Positions 8,198-17,300 of a stretch of DNA of 64,000 nt are shown here, piece after piece (position 1 is the first letter of the stretch; the number at the start of each line of letters is the position of its first letter). Source of the stretch: an uncultured Eubacterium sp. (lineage in GTDB: Bacteria > Bacillota > Clostridia > Oscillospirales > Acutalibacteraceae); contig CALWVQ010000042.1 of the NCBI GenBank assembly GCA_944385025.1, positions 84,000-147,999 of the forward strand, written 5' to 3'. Below the pieces are notes generated by a model. It did not search any database. It was given only the letters and a program-made list of their open reading frames with translations, and was not told where the DNA came from. Position numbers and translations under genes: made by a program.

Positions 8198-9547
8198 ATG
8201 AACGAATACATTGAAAAAGTCATTAAAACAGTTGAGAGAAGAGATAACGCAAAACCCGAATACATACAGTGTGTAAAAGAAGTTTTTCGTTCTCTGGAAA
8301 AAGTAATTGAGGAGCATCCCGAATATGTTGAAGACGATCTGCTCACTCGTATGGCAGAGCCTGACAGGCTGATAACTTTTCGAATTGCGTGGGTTGACGA
8401 TAATGGAAAAACACAGATTAACAGAGGATACAGAGTGCAGTTTAACTCATCCATAGGACCATACAAAGGCGGTTTACGCTTTCATCCCAGCGTTAACTCC
8501 TCAATAATGTACTTTCTTGGATTTGAGCAAACATTTAAAAACTCGCTGACGGGTCTGCCAATGGGAGGTGCAAAGGGAGGTTCGGATTTTGATCCGAGAG
8601 GAAGAAGCAAGGGCGAAATTATGCGCTTTTGCCAAGCCTTTATGACAGAACTTTACCGTCATATCGGACCGAATGTAGACGTACCTGCAGGAGATATAGG
8701 AGTAGGTGCGAGAGAAATCGGTTTCTTGTTCGGTCAGTATAAACGAATCGCCGATGCCTTTGAAAACGGCGTTATTACAGGTAAGGGACTTTCCTACGGC
8801 GGCTCGCTAATAAGACCTGAAGCCACAGGATACGGCGCTGTTTACTACACTTGCGAAGTATTCAAGCACGAAAACGACCACATCAAAGGCAAAACGTTTG
8901 CAATATCGGGTTTTGGTAATGTTGCTTGGGGCGCGTGCAAAAAGATTGCTGAACTTGGCGGCGTACCGGTTACAATATCAGGTCCGGACGGCTATGTATA
9001 TGACAAAGACGGTATTGTAACTGAAGAAAAGCTCAACTATCTGCTTGAAATGAGAGCTTCAGGCAGAGACAGATGTGAAGATTATGCAGATAAGTTCGGT
9101 GTTCCGTTTTACAAGGGTCAAAAACCGTGGGGCGTAAAGGTTGACGTAGCAATGCCTTGTGCCACACAAAACGAAATAGGAATAACAGAAGCACATCAGA
9201 TAATTGCCAACGGTACAAAATACTACATAGAAGTGGCAAATATGCCCACAACAGAAGAAGCGCTTAACCTTCTTATGTCCACTGAAGGCGTAATTGTTGC
9301 ACCGTCCAAAGCGGTAAATGCAGGCGGCGTTTGCGTATCCGGACTGGAGATGAGCCAAAACAGTCAAAGACTCTCTTGGTCTGCTGAAGAGGTTGACCAA
9401 AAACTGCATAGTGCTATGATTGCCATTCACGAAAACTCGGTGAAAGCGGCGGAAAAATACGGACTTGGTTATAATCTTGTTGCGGGAGCTAATATTGCAG
9501 GCTTTGAAAAAGTTGCAGAGGCTATGATGGCGCAGGGTATTTATTAA
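8198..9547 (+). CDS. gdhA: NADP-type glutamate dehydrogenase
   Basis: Reversible amination of 2-oxoglutarate by ammonium to glutamate, normally with NADPH for this hexameric class. The 449-residue protein has the substrate motifs SSIGPYKGGLRFHPS, the catalytic Lys region LPMGGAKGGSDFDPRG and PAGDIGVGAREIG, then a Rossmann domain with SGFGNVAWG. The close match in length and segments to E. coli GdhA favours the biosynthetic enzyme. The start at 8198 follows a strong AGGGGGG box. An in-frame ATG at 8168 also has AGGTGAG before it, but it would begin only about a dozen bases after the predicted transcript start and adds ten residues not expected in the family. A terminator follows directly. Confidence 0.96.
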   Translation: MNEYIEKVIKTVERRDNAKPEYIQCVKEVFRSLEKVIEEHPEYVEDDLLTRMAEPDRLITFRIAWVDDNGKTQINRGYRVQFNSSIGPYKGGLRFHPSVNSSIMYFLGFEQTFKNSLTGLPMGGAKGGSDFDPRGRSKGEIMRFCQAFMTELYRHIGPNVDVPAGDIGVGAREIGFLFGQYKRIADAFENGVITGKGLSYGGSLIRPEATGYGAVYYTCEVFKHENDHIKGKTFAISGFGNVAWGACKKIAELGGVPVTISGPDGYVYDKDGIVTEEKLNYLLEMRASGRDRCEDYADKFGVPFYKGQKPWGVKVDVAMPCATQNEIGITEAHQIIANGTKYYIEVANMPTTEEALNLLMSTEGVIVAPSKAVNAGGVCVSGLEMSQNSQRLSWSAEEVDQKLHSAMIAIHENSVKAAEKYGLGYNLVAGANIAGFEKVAEAMMAQGIY

Positions 9548-9556
9548 GCAAAAGAA

Positions 9557-9590
9557 AAATCCTAACGGTGATACCGTTAGGATTTTTTTA
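9557..9590. terminator. terminator after gdhA, bidirectional
   Basis: Perfect stem AATCCTAACGGT / ACCGTTAGGATT with a GAT loop and T7 on the plus strand. The other side carries A residues, so it can also serve the convergent gene ending at 9588. Confidence 0.92.
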
Positions 9591-10249
9591 GTTTACAAGC
9601 ACTTTTTCAAGTGGTTTCCTTATAAGTTTTGAAAACAGTTTTACAAGGATACCGGTTGCAAGAGCTGCAATGATTGTCCCCTCTCTTGTTCCCACAATTT
9701 TCATTTTGAAGAATATGAGGGAAAGCACAACGGAAACAACAACGCAGGACACGTCAAATCCGATTTTCAGATTGCCGAAATCTTTGTGAGTAACGTCTGA
9801 CACGGCTTTTACAAAAGCCTCCCCGGAATTCATAACAACGTTGGCAATAACGGAAAGTGCCACGCCGAATCCGAGAATTACTGTACCTACAATAACGAAA
9901 ATCATTTTAACGGCATATGTATCTGTATCAAAAAAAGACATAAGCCACATTCCGAAATCGGTAAAATAACCAAAGAGGAATGAAAGAGGTATTTGCATAA
10001 GCTGGACAGGCTGAAACTTTTTTCTGAGAAAAGAATTTGCCCGAGTATCAGCACGCAGTTCCAAATAATAAGCCAGTTGCCGATAGAGAGCGAGGTAAAC
10101 TGAATACTCATAACATTTGCCACAGAGGATATGGGAGATACCCCCAGCTCCGCTTTTTTAGTCATCGCAACGCCTATTGCCATAACAAACAGGCTTACAA
10201 TAAACACAGCATACCTTTTAACTAATTCTTTTTTACTCATTTTTACCAT
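9588..10249 (-). pseudogene. YczE/YitT-like integral membrane protein, frameshifted
   Basis: Two overlapping minus-strand frames make one protein of about 220 residues. Frame one (from 10249) gives MSKKELVKRYAVF, a first membrane helix and the conserved GVSPISSVANV region, then four-helix sequence up to WNCVLILGQILF. The second frame continues with RKKFQPVQLMQIPLSFLFG and further helices to 9588. The break lies at the run TTTTCTCAGAAAAAAG, about 10019-10032. Adding one T in the T4 run (plus-strand 10029-10032) restores a continuous LFLRKKFQPV. The family (multi-helix YczE/YitT/DUF6198) has no firm function. A real frameshift mutation, a base-calling error or -1 slippage on the A6G run would all look the same here. 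Confidence 0.75.
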
Positions 10250-10271
10250 TAAGTTATCGCTTCTTTTAAAA

Positions 10272-11387
10272 TTAGATGATTTTGATTACAATCCACAGTG
10301 CAATATTTACCGCAAGAAACAGCAAATTAAATACAGTGAATTTTGAAAAGTATTTAAGCGTATTAACGTCTTCCTTTTGAATAAATTTAAAAGATATAAG
10401 ACTTGCCATCGACGCAATAAGAGTACCTAATCCGCCGATGTTTACGCCTATCAAAAGTGCATTTGCATTGTCTGTAAAGCCGGAAAGCAGCACGGCGGCA
10501 GGAACATTGGAAATAAACTGACTTGAAATAATTCCTGCAATTACTTCGTTGCCGACGACAGCGTTTTTAAGAAACTGATTTACAGCAGGTATGTTGCCAA
10601 GATTACCTATAAAAACAAAAAGAAATACAAAGGTAAACAAAAGGCTGTAATCAACTTTTGCCAGTACTTTCCTGTCGGCAATCAAAACTACAACAACTAC
10701 TGCACCCACAATAACAAGATAAGGAATCACCCTTAAAACACACAAAACGGCAATAATAAAAAGTACCGCATAAACGGCAAAAAGCTTTTTATTAACAGGC
10801 TTCTTGTCAATGTCATCAATGTTAACGGTAATGCTTCTTCTGCTTGAAAAAATGCAGCAAAGCACCAACACAAAAAGCGAAAGTACGCCGTATGGCACAA
10901 TAGTTTTGAGAAAATCGCCTATTTTCATATTATAAGCTGAAAACAGGTAGAGATTTTGGGGATTACCGATAGGTGTGAGCATACTGCCTAAATTAGCGGC
11001 AATAGTCTCCAGCACCACTATGTAAATCAGCTTTCGCTTGCCCTTTGCCATTTTCAGAGTGACTATGGTAAACGGTACAAATGTAATCAAAGCAACATCG
11101 TTTGTAACGAGCATTGACATAAAAAAGCACAGCACCACAAGAACAAGTGCAAGTCCTGAAAACTTTTTTACCTTTTTCAACACACCTCTGGCAAGGGCGG
11201 AAAACACACCGATACCATTAAAGCCCGCCATAATAACCATTAGACTGAAAAGCAATCCCAACGTACGAAAATCAATATAATCCAAATAAGCTTTAGTTGG
11301 TTTCACAACAAAAGATGACGCCACGGCAAGTACAAAAGAAACTGTTAACACTATTTCATTTTTTAAAAAATTCTTTATTTTTTCCAT
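10272..11387 (-). CDS. ArsB/NhaD-type anion permease family membrane protein
   Basis: A polytopic membrane transporter of 371 residues with about 10-11 hydrophobic helices. The repeated family motifs are visible: MLVTNDVALITFVPF, LTPIGNPQNLYLFS and SQFISNVPAAVLLS, the two half-site loops of the IT/ArsB-NhaD-SLC13-like superfamily. Substrate is unknown; arsenite, Na+/H+ or carboxylate transport are all possible, and no ars genes are nearby. The start is uncertain. ATG at 11387 gives the family-like MEKIKNFL N-terminus, while an upstream GTG at 11411 is in frame. Neither has a clear Shine-Dalgarno site. The gene upstream on the same strand is tRNA-fMet with a terminator between. Confidence 0.85.
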   Translation of the reverse strand: MEKIKNFLKNEIVLTVSFVLAVASSFVVKPTKAYLDYIDFRTLGLLFSLMVIMAGFNGIGVFSALARGVLKKVKKFSGLALVLVVLCFFMSMLVTNDVALITFVPFTIVTLKMAKGKRKLIYIVVLETIAANLGSMLTPIGNPQNLYLFSAYNMKIGDFLKTIVPYGVLSLFVLVLCCIFSSRRSITVNIDDIDKKPVNKKLFAVYAVLFIIAVLCVLRVIPYLVIVGAVVVVVLIADRKVLAKVDYSLLFTFVFLFVFIGNLGNIPAVNQFLKNAVVGNEVIAGIISSQFISNVPAAVLLSGFTDNANALLIGVNIGGLGTLIASMASLISFKFIQKEDVNTLKYFSKFTVFNLLFLAVNIALWIVIKII

Positions 11388-11468
11388 ATCAAAATACCAT
11401 ACCGTACACACAATATTTTTTATAATATCTGCGGCTTAAGACAACGCTGGAAAAAAGCACAAAATAAC

Positions 11469-11494
11469 AGAGCCAAATTAAAAAATTTGGCTCT
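11469..11494 (-). terminator. probable terminator after tRNA-fMet
   Basis: Stem AGAGCCAAAT / ATTTGGCTCT on the minus strand, 8 bases beyond the tRNA 3' end. The following sequence (GTTATTTTG) is only moderately T-rich. Confidence 0.65.
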
Positions 11495-11501
11495 ATCACT
11501 A

Positions 11502-11577
<76 letters not shown>

Positions 11578-11597
11578 ATATCTACTTGGTGCTATAT

Positions 11598-11625
11598 ATT
11601 ATAGCAGATACAATAAATTTGTCAA
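11598..11625 (-). promoter_or_regulatory. tRNA-fMet promoter
   Basis: TTGACA (11625-11620), 16-base spacer, TATAAT (11603-11598), about 20 bases upstream of the tRNA 5' end on the minus strand. Confidence 0.88.
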
Positions 11626-11699
11626 TAGTTTATTCAAAATTTATTTTAATGCTGAATATAAAAACGTTCAATACAAAACTTATATATGGTGACGTTACA

Positions 11700-12410
11700 A
11701 TGGACAGCTATGAAATTTTTTCACTTTCGTTAGACATTGGAGAAGCAATTATAAAATCAGGCGGCGAAATATACAGAGCGGAAGACACAATAAAACGCAT
11801 TAACAAAGCGTATAATCAGGACTGCAGAGTTTTTGCAGTACCGCGACTTATTATTGCCCAAAGCGGTAAAAAAATAGAAATAAGAAAAATTGATAAAGAA
11901 TATACCGACTTGGCGGAGCTTGACAGGGTTAACTCTTTTTCAAGACGGCTTTGTCTTGAAAACAGTGAAGAAATATCAGTCACAAAAAGAAAAATATATA
12001 AAAAGGAAGTACAATCTTTATCCATTTTTCTTGCTACATTTTCTTTTTCACTTTTTTTCGGCGGTAAAATTACCGACGCAGTTTTTTCGGGTATTATCGG
12101 ACTGACAGTTAGTTACAGCTCTTATAAAAATATAAATTTGCCTGAATTTTCATCAAATCTTATTGACGCTTTTATAATATGCGTTATGGCTCACATCCCC
12201 TACTATGCAGGTTTTTCTGTAACACCGGACAAAATCATTATCGGCGCAATAATGCTTTTGGTTCCGGGTCTCACGGTAGCAAACGCTATGCGTGATTTAA
12301 TGAACGGTGACCTTTTGGCAGGACTTATTGAACTTTTTAATTCAATTTTTTCTGCTTTGGGAATTGCCATGGGAGTAGCGGGAGGTCTATTTATTTTTAA
12401 CAGGCTATGA
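11700..12410 (+). CDS. threonine/serine exporter family protein, ThrE N-terminal domain (YjjP-like)
   Basis: Membrane protein of 236 residues. It starts with a cytoplasmic helical domain (LDIGEAIIKSGGEIYRAEDT, the family hallmark, then a FAVPRLI segment) and continues with about five hydrophobic helices, including LLVPGLTVANAMRDLMNGD. This is the first half of the ThrE exporter fold, which in many bacteria is split into two genes as in E. coli YjjP/YjjB. The ATG at 11700 is preceded by a weak GGTGA. An in-frame start at 11586 would lie across the divergent tRNA promoter region and adds a non-conserved stretch. The stop overlaps the next ATG as ATGA, so the two halves are coupled. Confidence 0.85.
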   Translation: MDSYEIFSLSLDIGEAIIKSGGEIYRAEDTIKRINKAYNQDCRVFAVPRLIIAQSGKKIEIRKIDKEYTDLAELDRVNSFSRRLCLENSEEISVTKRKIYKKEVQSLSIFLATFSFSLFFGGKITDAVFSGIIGLTVSYSSYKNINLPEFSSNLIDAFIICVMAHIPYYAGFSVTPDKIIIGAIMLLVPGLTVANAMRDLMNGDLLAGLIELFNSIFSALGIAMGVAGGLFIFNRL

Positions 12411-12835
12411 TAAATCAGATTATATTTTGCGTAACAGGCACCATAGCCTTTGCAATAACCATGAATGCGCCGAAAAAAAGCCTGATATATATTTTTGCCG
12501 GAAGCACAATCTGTAGTTTTACAGAAAGACTTTTCACTTCGTTTTACGGTGATTTTACAGCCTGTTTTTGTGCAATGTTTGTTGTATCCTTTTTTTGCGA
12601 GATTGTTGCAAGGCACATAAAAATGCCCACCACCGTTATATTAATACCCTGCACAATTCCGCTGCTGCCGGGAAGCGCCATATATTACACTATGCTCTAC
12701 GCAATTCAAGGAGATTTAAAGAAAACAGGTGAATACGCCCTCTCCACTTTGCTTACAGGAATGGGAATTGCTCTTGGAGCAGTTATTGAAAGCGCCCTTA
12801 TAAAAATATCAAGCTATTACAGAAAAGGCAGTTAG
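12407..12835 (+). CDS. threonine/serine exporter family protein, ThrE C-terminal half (YjjB-like)
   Basis: Membrane protein of 142 residues with about four helices and the conserved PTTVILIPCTIPLLPGSAIYY segment of the DUF3815/ThrE_2 family. It pairs with the upstream ThrE N-terminal half to make a complete exporter. Reported substrates of the family are threonine and serine, or succinate for YjjPB, so the substrate here is open. The ATG overlaps the preceding stop by four bases. Its stop codon overlaps the stop of the convergent phosphatase gene at 12832, leaving no room for a terminator between them. Confidence 0.85.
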   Translation: MINQIIFCVTGTIAFAITMNAPKKSLIYIFAGSTICSFTERLFTSFYGDFTACFCAMFVVSFFCEIVARHIKMPTTVILIPCTIPLLPGSAIYYTMLYAIQGDLKKTGEYALSTLLTGMGIALGAVIESALIKISSYYRKGS

Positions 12836-13548
12836 TGCCTTGTATCGTCGTCATAACACTCACAAAATCTTGCGGCGAAGGAAGCAGGTTCGTTTCCTGC
12901 ATAAAGATGAGAAATATCACCGTACTGCAAGCAGCGAAAAACCGCCGTACCATTTTCACGCTCTTCAGTAACCAAAGTTGTTACAGATGAAGGAAGTGCT
13001 ACAAAATTATGCCAAAGCACCATAGGCGAGCAGGAAAAAATATGAGATAAAATTACGCTTTCAACTGCAAAATGACAGAAAAGCACAATAGTATCGTGAT
13101 TAGAATTATTAACTCTGTAAACATTGCCTTTATGCTCGTAACCGTGCTGCTTTAGCAACTCGTCAATGCCTCGGCAAACCTTTTCATATTCCTTTTTTAC
13201 GTTAAGGCTTTTCATCAATCCTGTTTCAAGCCACTGCTCATTGCTGTAATATCGCAAATCCTTTGTCCATTCCCTTGGCAGTCTGTCCCAGCAGCTTGTT
13301 ACTTTTAAGCCCTTTCTGACCTTGCCCTTAAACTCGTGAAGCCAATCAAGCTCCTGCGCTGTTTTACCCGTTTCTTTTAACGTCAGCGACGCTGTATCCT
13401 TTGCACGTCCTAAAGGAGAACAGTAAAAAACGGGATTTTCAATTTTGCAAAGTCTTTTCGACAAAAGTTTAGCTTCTTTCCAGCCCTTTTCTGTTAAAGT
13501 ATCATTTAAATAGTCAGGTTCTGCGTGACGAACAATTACAATTTTCAT
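12832..13548 (-). CDS. histidine phosphatase family protein (phosphoglycerate mutase-like)
   Basis: A 238-residue cytosolic protein beginning MKIVIVRHAEPDY, the RH catalytic motif of the branch 1 histidine phosphatases, with phospho-accepting His at about residue 8. Further family features are CSPLGRAKDTA (second catalytic Arg region) and VILFCHFAVESVI with the second His. The 13-residue C-terminal part after the last helix has no recognised motif. Substrate is unknown; a phosphoglycerate mutase label would be too specific. The start at 13548 has GGGTGA seven bases before it and replaces an upstream in-frame start at 13590 that lacks a ribosome site. Confidence 0.85.
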   Translation of the reverse strand: MKIVIVRHAEPDYLNDTLTEKGWKEAKLLSKRLCKIENPVFYCSPLGRAKDTASLTLKETGKTAQELDWLHEFKGKVRKGLKVTSCWDRLPREWTKDLRYYSNEQWLETGLMKSLNVKKEYEKVCRGIDELLKQHGYEHKGNVYRVNNSNHDTIVLFCHFAVESVILSHIFSCSPMVLWHNFVALPSSVTTLVTEERENGTAVFRCLQYGDISHLYAGNEPASFAARFCECYDDDTRH

Positions 13549-13577
13549 AATATCACCCTGCCTGTATTTTACCATAA

Positions 13578-13606
13578 TTGATAAAATCAAGCAAATATGA
13601 TAAAAT
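13578..13606 (+). promoter_or_regulatory. promoter giving a probable leaderless transcript
   Basis: TTGATA (13578-13583), 17-base spacer, TAAAAT (13601-13606). The start codon at 13613 is 6 bases after the -10, where transcription itself should begin. No Shine-Dalgarno site is present. Confidence 0.75.
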
Positions 13607-13612
13607 GACCGT

Positions 13613-14053
13613 ATGAGAATTTTAATTGACGCAGACGGCTGTCCTGTAACAAGACTTGCCGTAGAAATAGCAGAAAATCACGGAATTAAAGCAATAGTTT
13701 TTTGTGATACCAGCCATATTTTTGAGTTTGACAAAACCGAGGTTGTTACAGTTTCAAAAGGAGCTGACAGCGTCGATTTTGCACTTGTAAACAGGTGTGA
13801 AAAAGGAGACGTTGCAGTTACACAGGACTACGGACTTGCAGCCATGGTACTGTCAAAAGGCGGTATTCCAATTACTCAAAACGGACTTGTTATTAACAAT
13901 TTCAACATTGATACCTTACTGCAGACAAGACACATTTCAAAAAAGGCGCGAATGAATAACGTACACCTTAAAGGACCTTCAAAAAGAACAGCACAGCAGG
14001 ATAAAGATTTTGAAAACAGTCTTGAAACTTTAATTCTAAAACAAATATTCTAA
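13613..14053 (+). CDS. UPF0178 (YaiI/YqxD, DUF188) family protein
   Basis: A 146-residue protein with the family start MRILIDADGCPVTR, where the acidic and cysteine residues of a PIN-like nuclease fold are found. Conserved VTQDYGLAAMVLSKG and RTAQQDKDF segments follow. Family members are widespread, and their function is not settled although the fold suggests nuclease activity. The ATG sits at the predicted transcription start, so it appears to be translated from a leaderless mRNA. It has no linked partner: the divergent phosphatase lies on one side and a new promoter on the other. Confidence 0.9.
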   Translation: MRILIDADGCPVTRLAVEIAENHGIKAIVFCDTSHIFEFDKTEVVTVSKGADSVDFALVNRCEKGDVAVTQDYGLAAMVLSKGGIPITQNGLVINNFNIDTLLQTRHISKKARMNNVHLKGPSKRTAQQDKDFENSLETLILKQIF

Positions 14054-14102
14054 AACAAATATAAAATATTAAACGACAAACGTCTACAAAGCGATTTAAA
14101 TG

Positions 14103-14131
14103 TTGCATTTACTCTAAATAAAATATATAAT
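14103..14131 (+). promoter_or_regulatory. promoter of the small-protein/alpha-mannosidase operon
   Basis: TTGCAT (14103-14108), 17-base spacer, TATAAT (14126-14131), 34 bases before the first start codon. Confidence 0.8.
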
Positions 14132-14165
14132 ATATGGCGATATATTTTTACATAGGAGAATTAAA

Positions 14166-14384
14166 ATGAAAGTAAGATTACCAAAACACAGAGAATTTTT
14201 AATCAAATTTGAGGACGGCTACGACAAAGAGGCAGAGGCTTGGGAAGCACTCAACCAGATTGTTAAAGATTACTCTGTTGACGGAAAAAGCGTTTATACC
14301 GAAACCTTTATAGAGGACAATGAGGACAAGGTAAAGGCTTTACAGGAAAAATATCAGTTCACTTATGAAATTATTGAGAAATAA
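14166..14384 (+). CDS. small protein of unknown function upstream of alpha-mannosidase
   Basis: A 72-residue, highly charged soluble protein beginning MKVRLPKHREFLIKFEDGYD and ending in YEIIEK. No membrane segment, cysteine or known motif is seen. Acidic and basic residues alternate, and the pattern suggests a small alpha/beta fold. GGAGA lies before the ATG, a strong promoter lies upstream, and the mannosidase ATG is 9 bases downstream, so it is a real gene in a two-gene operon. I do not recognise a family. It could be a regulator or accessory protein of the mannosidase, or simply co-transcribed. Confidence 0.8.
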   Translation: MKVRLPKHREFLIKFEDGYDKEAEAWEALNQIVKDYSVDGKSVYTETFIEDNEDKVKALQEKYQFTYEIIEK

Positions 14385-14393
14385 GGATTAAAA

Positions 14394-17300
14394 ATGGACA
14401 AGAAAAAGGCTTATGTTGTTGCAAACGCTCATCTTGATACAGTATGGAGATGGACGCTATCTAAAACAATTAAAGAATTTATACCCGACACACTCACAAA
14501 AAACTTTGAGCTTATTAACAAATATCCTCACTACAGGTTTAATTTTGAGGGTGCGTACCGTTATGAGCTTATAGAGGAATTCTATCCTCTTGCCTTTGAA
14601 AAGGTAAAGGAATTAATTGAAAAAGACCGGTGGTGCATTTCCGGAACCGCCTATGAAAACGGCGACACCAATATTCCCACTCCCGAAGCTCTTATCAGAA
14701 ATATTTTGCTTGGCGACAAATATTTTAAAGAGCATTTCGGAAAAAGCTCAAAGGACTTATTTTTGCCTGACTGTTTCGGGTTCAGCTGGGTACTTCCGTC
14801 AGTTGCCGCTCACTGCGGTCTTAAAGGATTTACCACTCAAAAACTGTCTTGGGGCAGCGCCTATGGTATCCCCTTTGATATCGGTATATTCAAAGGTCCC
14901 GACGGTAACAGCGTTTACACAAGTCTTAATGCAAAATCATACAGGTACAAATTCACCGGCGACATCAGAGCCGATATAAGCATTATTGACAGAATTGTTG
15001 ACAATGCAAAAGTTGCTGATTTACCTTGGGCAAATCACCTTTACGGCACAGGCGACTGGGGCGGCTCTCCCACTGAAGAAAGCGTTATGGCGCTGGAAGA
15101 AAGCGTTGCCAAAAATAATGACAGCGACTTTGAAATTATATCTGCTCAAAGCGACCAGATTTTTCTTGACATAGACAAACTGCCTAAAAAAGATAAAGAG
15201 AAGCTCCCTGTGTGGAACGGAGAGTTACTTATGACAAGTCACGGAGCAGGATCCTACACATCACGAGCTATGGGCAAAAGGCTTAACAGTCAGTGTGAAA
15301 AACTTGCTGATTATGCTGAAAAAGCTTGTGTTATGGCGTACTGTTTAGGTGACGGAAATTATCCTAAAAAAATATTTGAAAACGCGTGGAAAAGAGTTGT
15401 AAGACATCAGTTTCACGACGATATTACCGGCACATCTTGGATGGAGGTTTATAACGACGCTTGGAATGATTACTACCTTTCTCTTTCACAGTTTAAAAAC
15501 GAATATTTGGGTGCGTCAAAAACAATACACAGTCAGTTAGACACGTCTTGGGTTGATGATGAAAGCATTGTTTTACTTGTCAACAATCCTACGCAATTCA
15601 CTCATAAAGGAACTGTAGAGGCGCAGGTAAGAGTAAAGAAGAACTGCAAATACGTTCAGGTTTACGACAAGGCAGGAAAAATATATCCGAGTCAGGTGAC
15701 AAAGAAAACCGGCAAAAACTTGACGGTGGTATTTCAGGCAGAGGTGGAAGGTTTCGGTTTTAAGGCTTTCGGACTTAAAGCAAGCGAGGAGCCGTGCAGA
15801 ATTGAAACTGACGTTAAGGTAAGCAACCACACTCTTGAAAACGAAAAATACAAGTTAATCTTTAACAAAAACGGCGATATTGCCTATCTTTATGACAAAA
15901 AACTGGGAAAACAGATAATTGACGCTCCAATTAAAATGGCGCTGTTTAAAGACACAGGTTCACTGGCATATCCAAGCTGGGAGATTAGGAAAGAAGATTT
16001 AGACGCACAGCCCTACTGCTATGCAAACACTCCTACATTTACTGTTGTGGAGGATGGTCCTGTAAGAGTTTCTATCAAGGTTTCACGAGAAGCCGAGTAT
16101 TCAACTATTGACCAAATTGTAAGCCTCAGCGCCGGCGGCGAAACTGTTGACGTTCAAAATTTTGTTAACTGGAAAACAAGAAGGACTTTGCTCAAAGCAA
16201 CATTCCCTCTTTGCGCTCATAACAACAAGGCGTCCTACGACCTTGGTTTAGGAGTTATCGAAAGAGAAAACAACTCAAGCACTCTTTATGAAGTGCCCGC
16301 GCAGAAATGGGCAGACATTACTGACAAGAGCGGCGAGTTCGGTGTTTCTGTATTTTCAGACTGTAAACACGCCTGGGATAAGCCAAATGACAATACCCTT
16401 CGTCTTACCTGTATACATACCCCCACAGGCGCTTTCACTAAAGAAACACGTCAGGATTTACAGGATTTAGGGCGTAATGTATTTTCATTTGCCGTTTTCA
16501 GCCACAAAAACGGATATGAGAGTGAGACTCAAAAACAGAGCGAAATATTTGCTAACCCGTTTATGTGTGTGCAAACTGATGATAAAAGCTTGGGCGCTAC
16601 TGAAAAAGACAGTATTTCTTTATGCAGCATCAGCAACGACAATATCATTGTAAGAGCTATAAAGCAGTGTGAATATGATAACAGCATCATAATTAGGGTA
16701 AATGAAGCTGTAGGCGAAAGTCAGAACAATGCTTCACTGAAACTGTTTGCCCCTATCGGAAAAGCACAGCAAGTAAACGGCGTTGAAGAAACAATTAAAG
16801 AATTAAACGTAACTAAAGGCGGAGTATTAAGATTTTCATTAAAACCGTTTGAGGTAAAAACTTTTAAGCTTACTCTTGAAAAAGAACCCGAAGCAATCAG
16901 AAGACCGAGATACGACGCTAAAAAACTAAAATTTAATACACAAGGCTTTACTCGTGAAGATAATATGAGAAACGTTATACTTCAGGGAAGCGGTTTTTCA
17001 CTGCCCATTGAAAAGCTTGAAGAGGTCTATGAAATCGGCAGAATCAGATTTAACACCCTTCAAGGCAAGTCACAGGGATATGATACGCTTGTATGCCGAG
17101 GACAAACTATTAATGTAAAAGACAGTCACACAAGGCTGTATATGATAGCAGGTTCAACATTAGGAACACAGGATATAAATATCGGTGTGGGCAAAAAACA
17201 GGTATCATTGAGAATAAAGGCAATAAACGAATCAATGAGCAAATGGGATATGGCGGGTCTTAATCAGGTTGCCGATGTATCAAGCAACGATACCCTTGCC

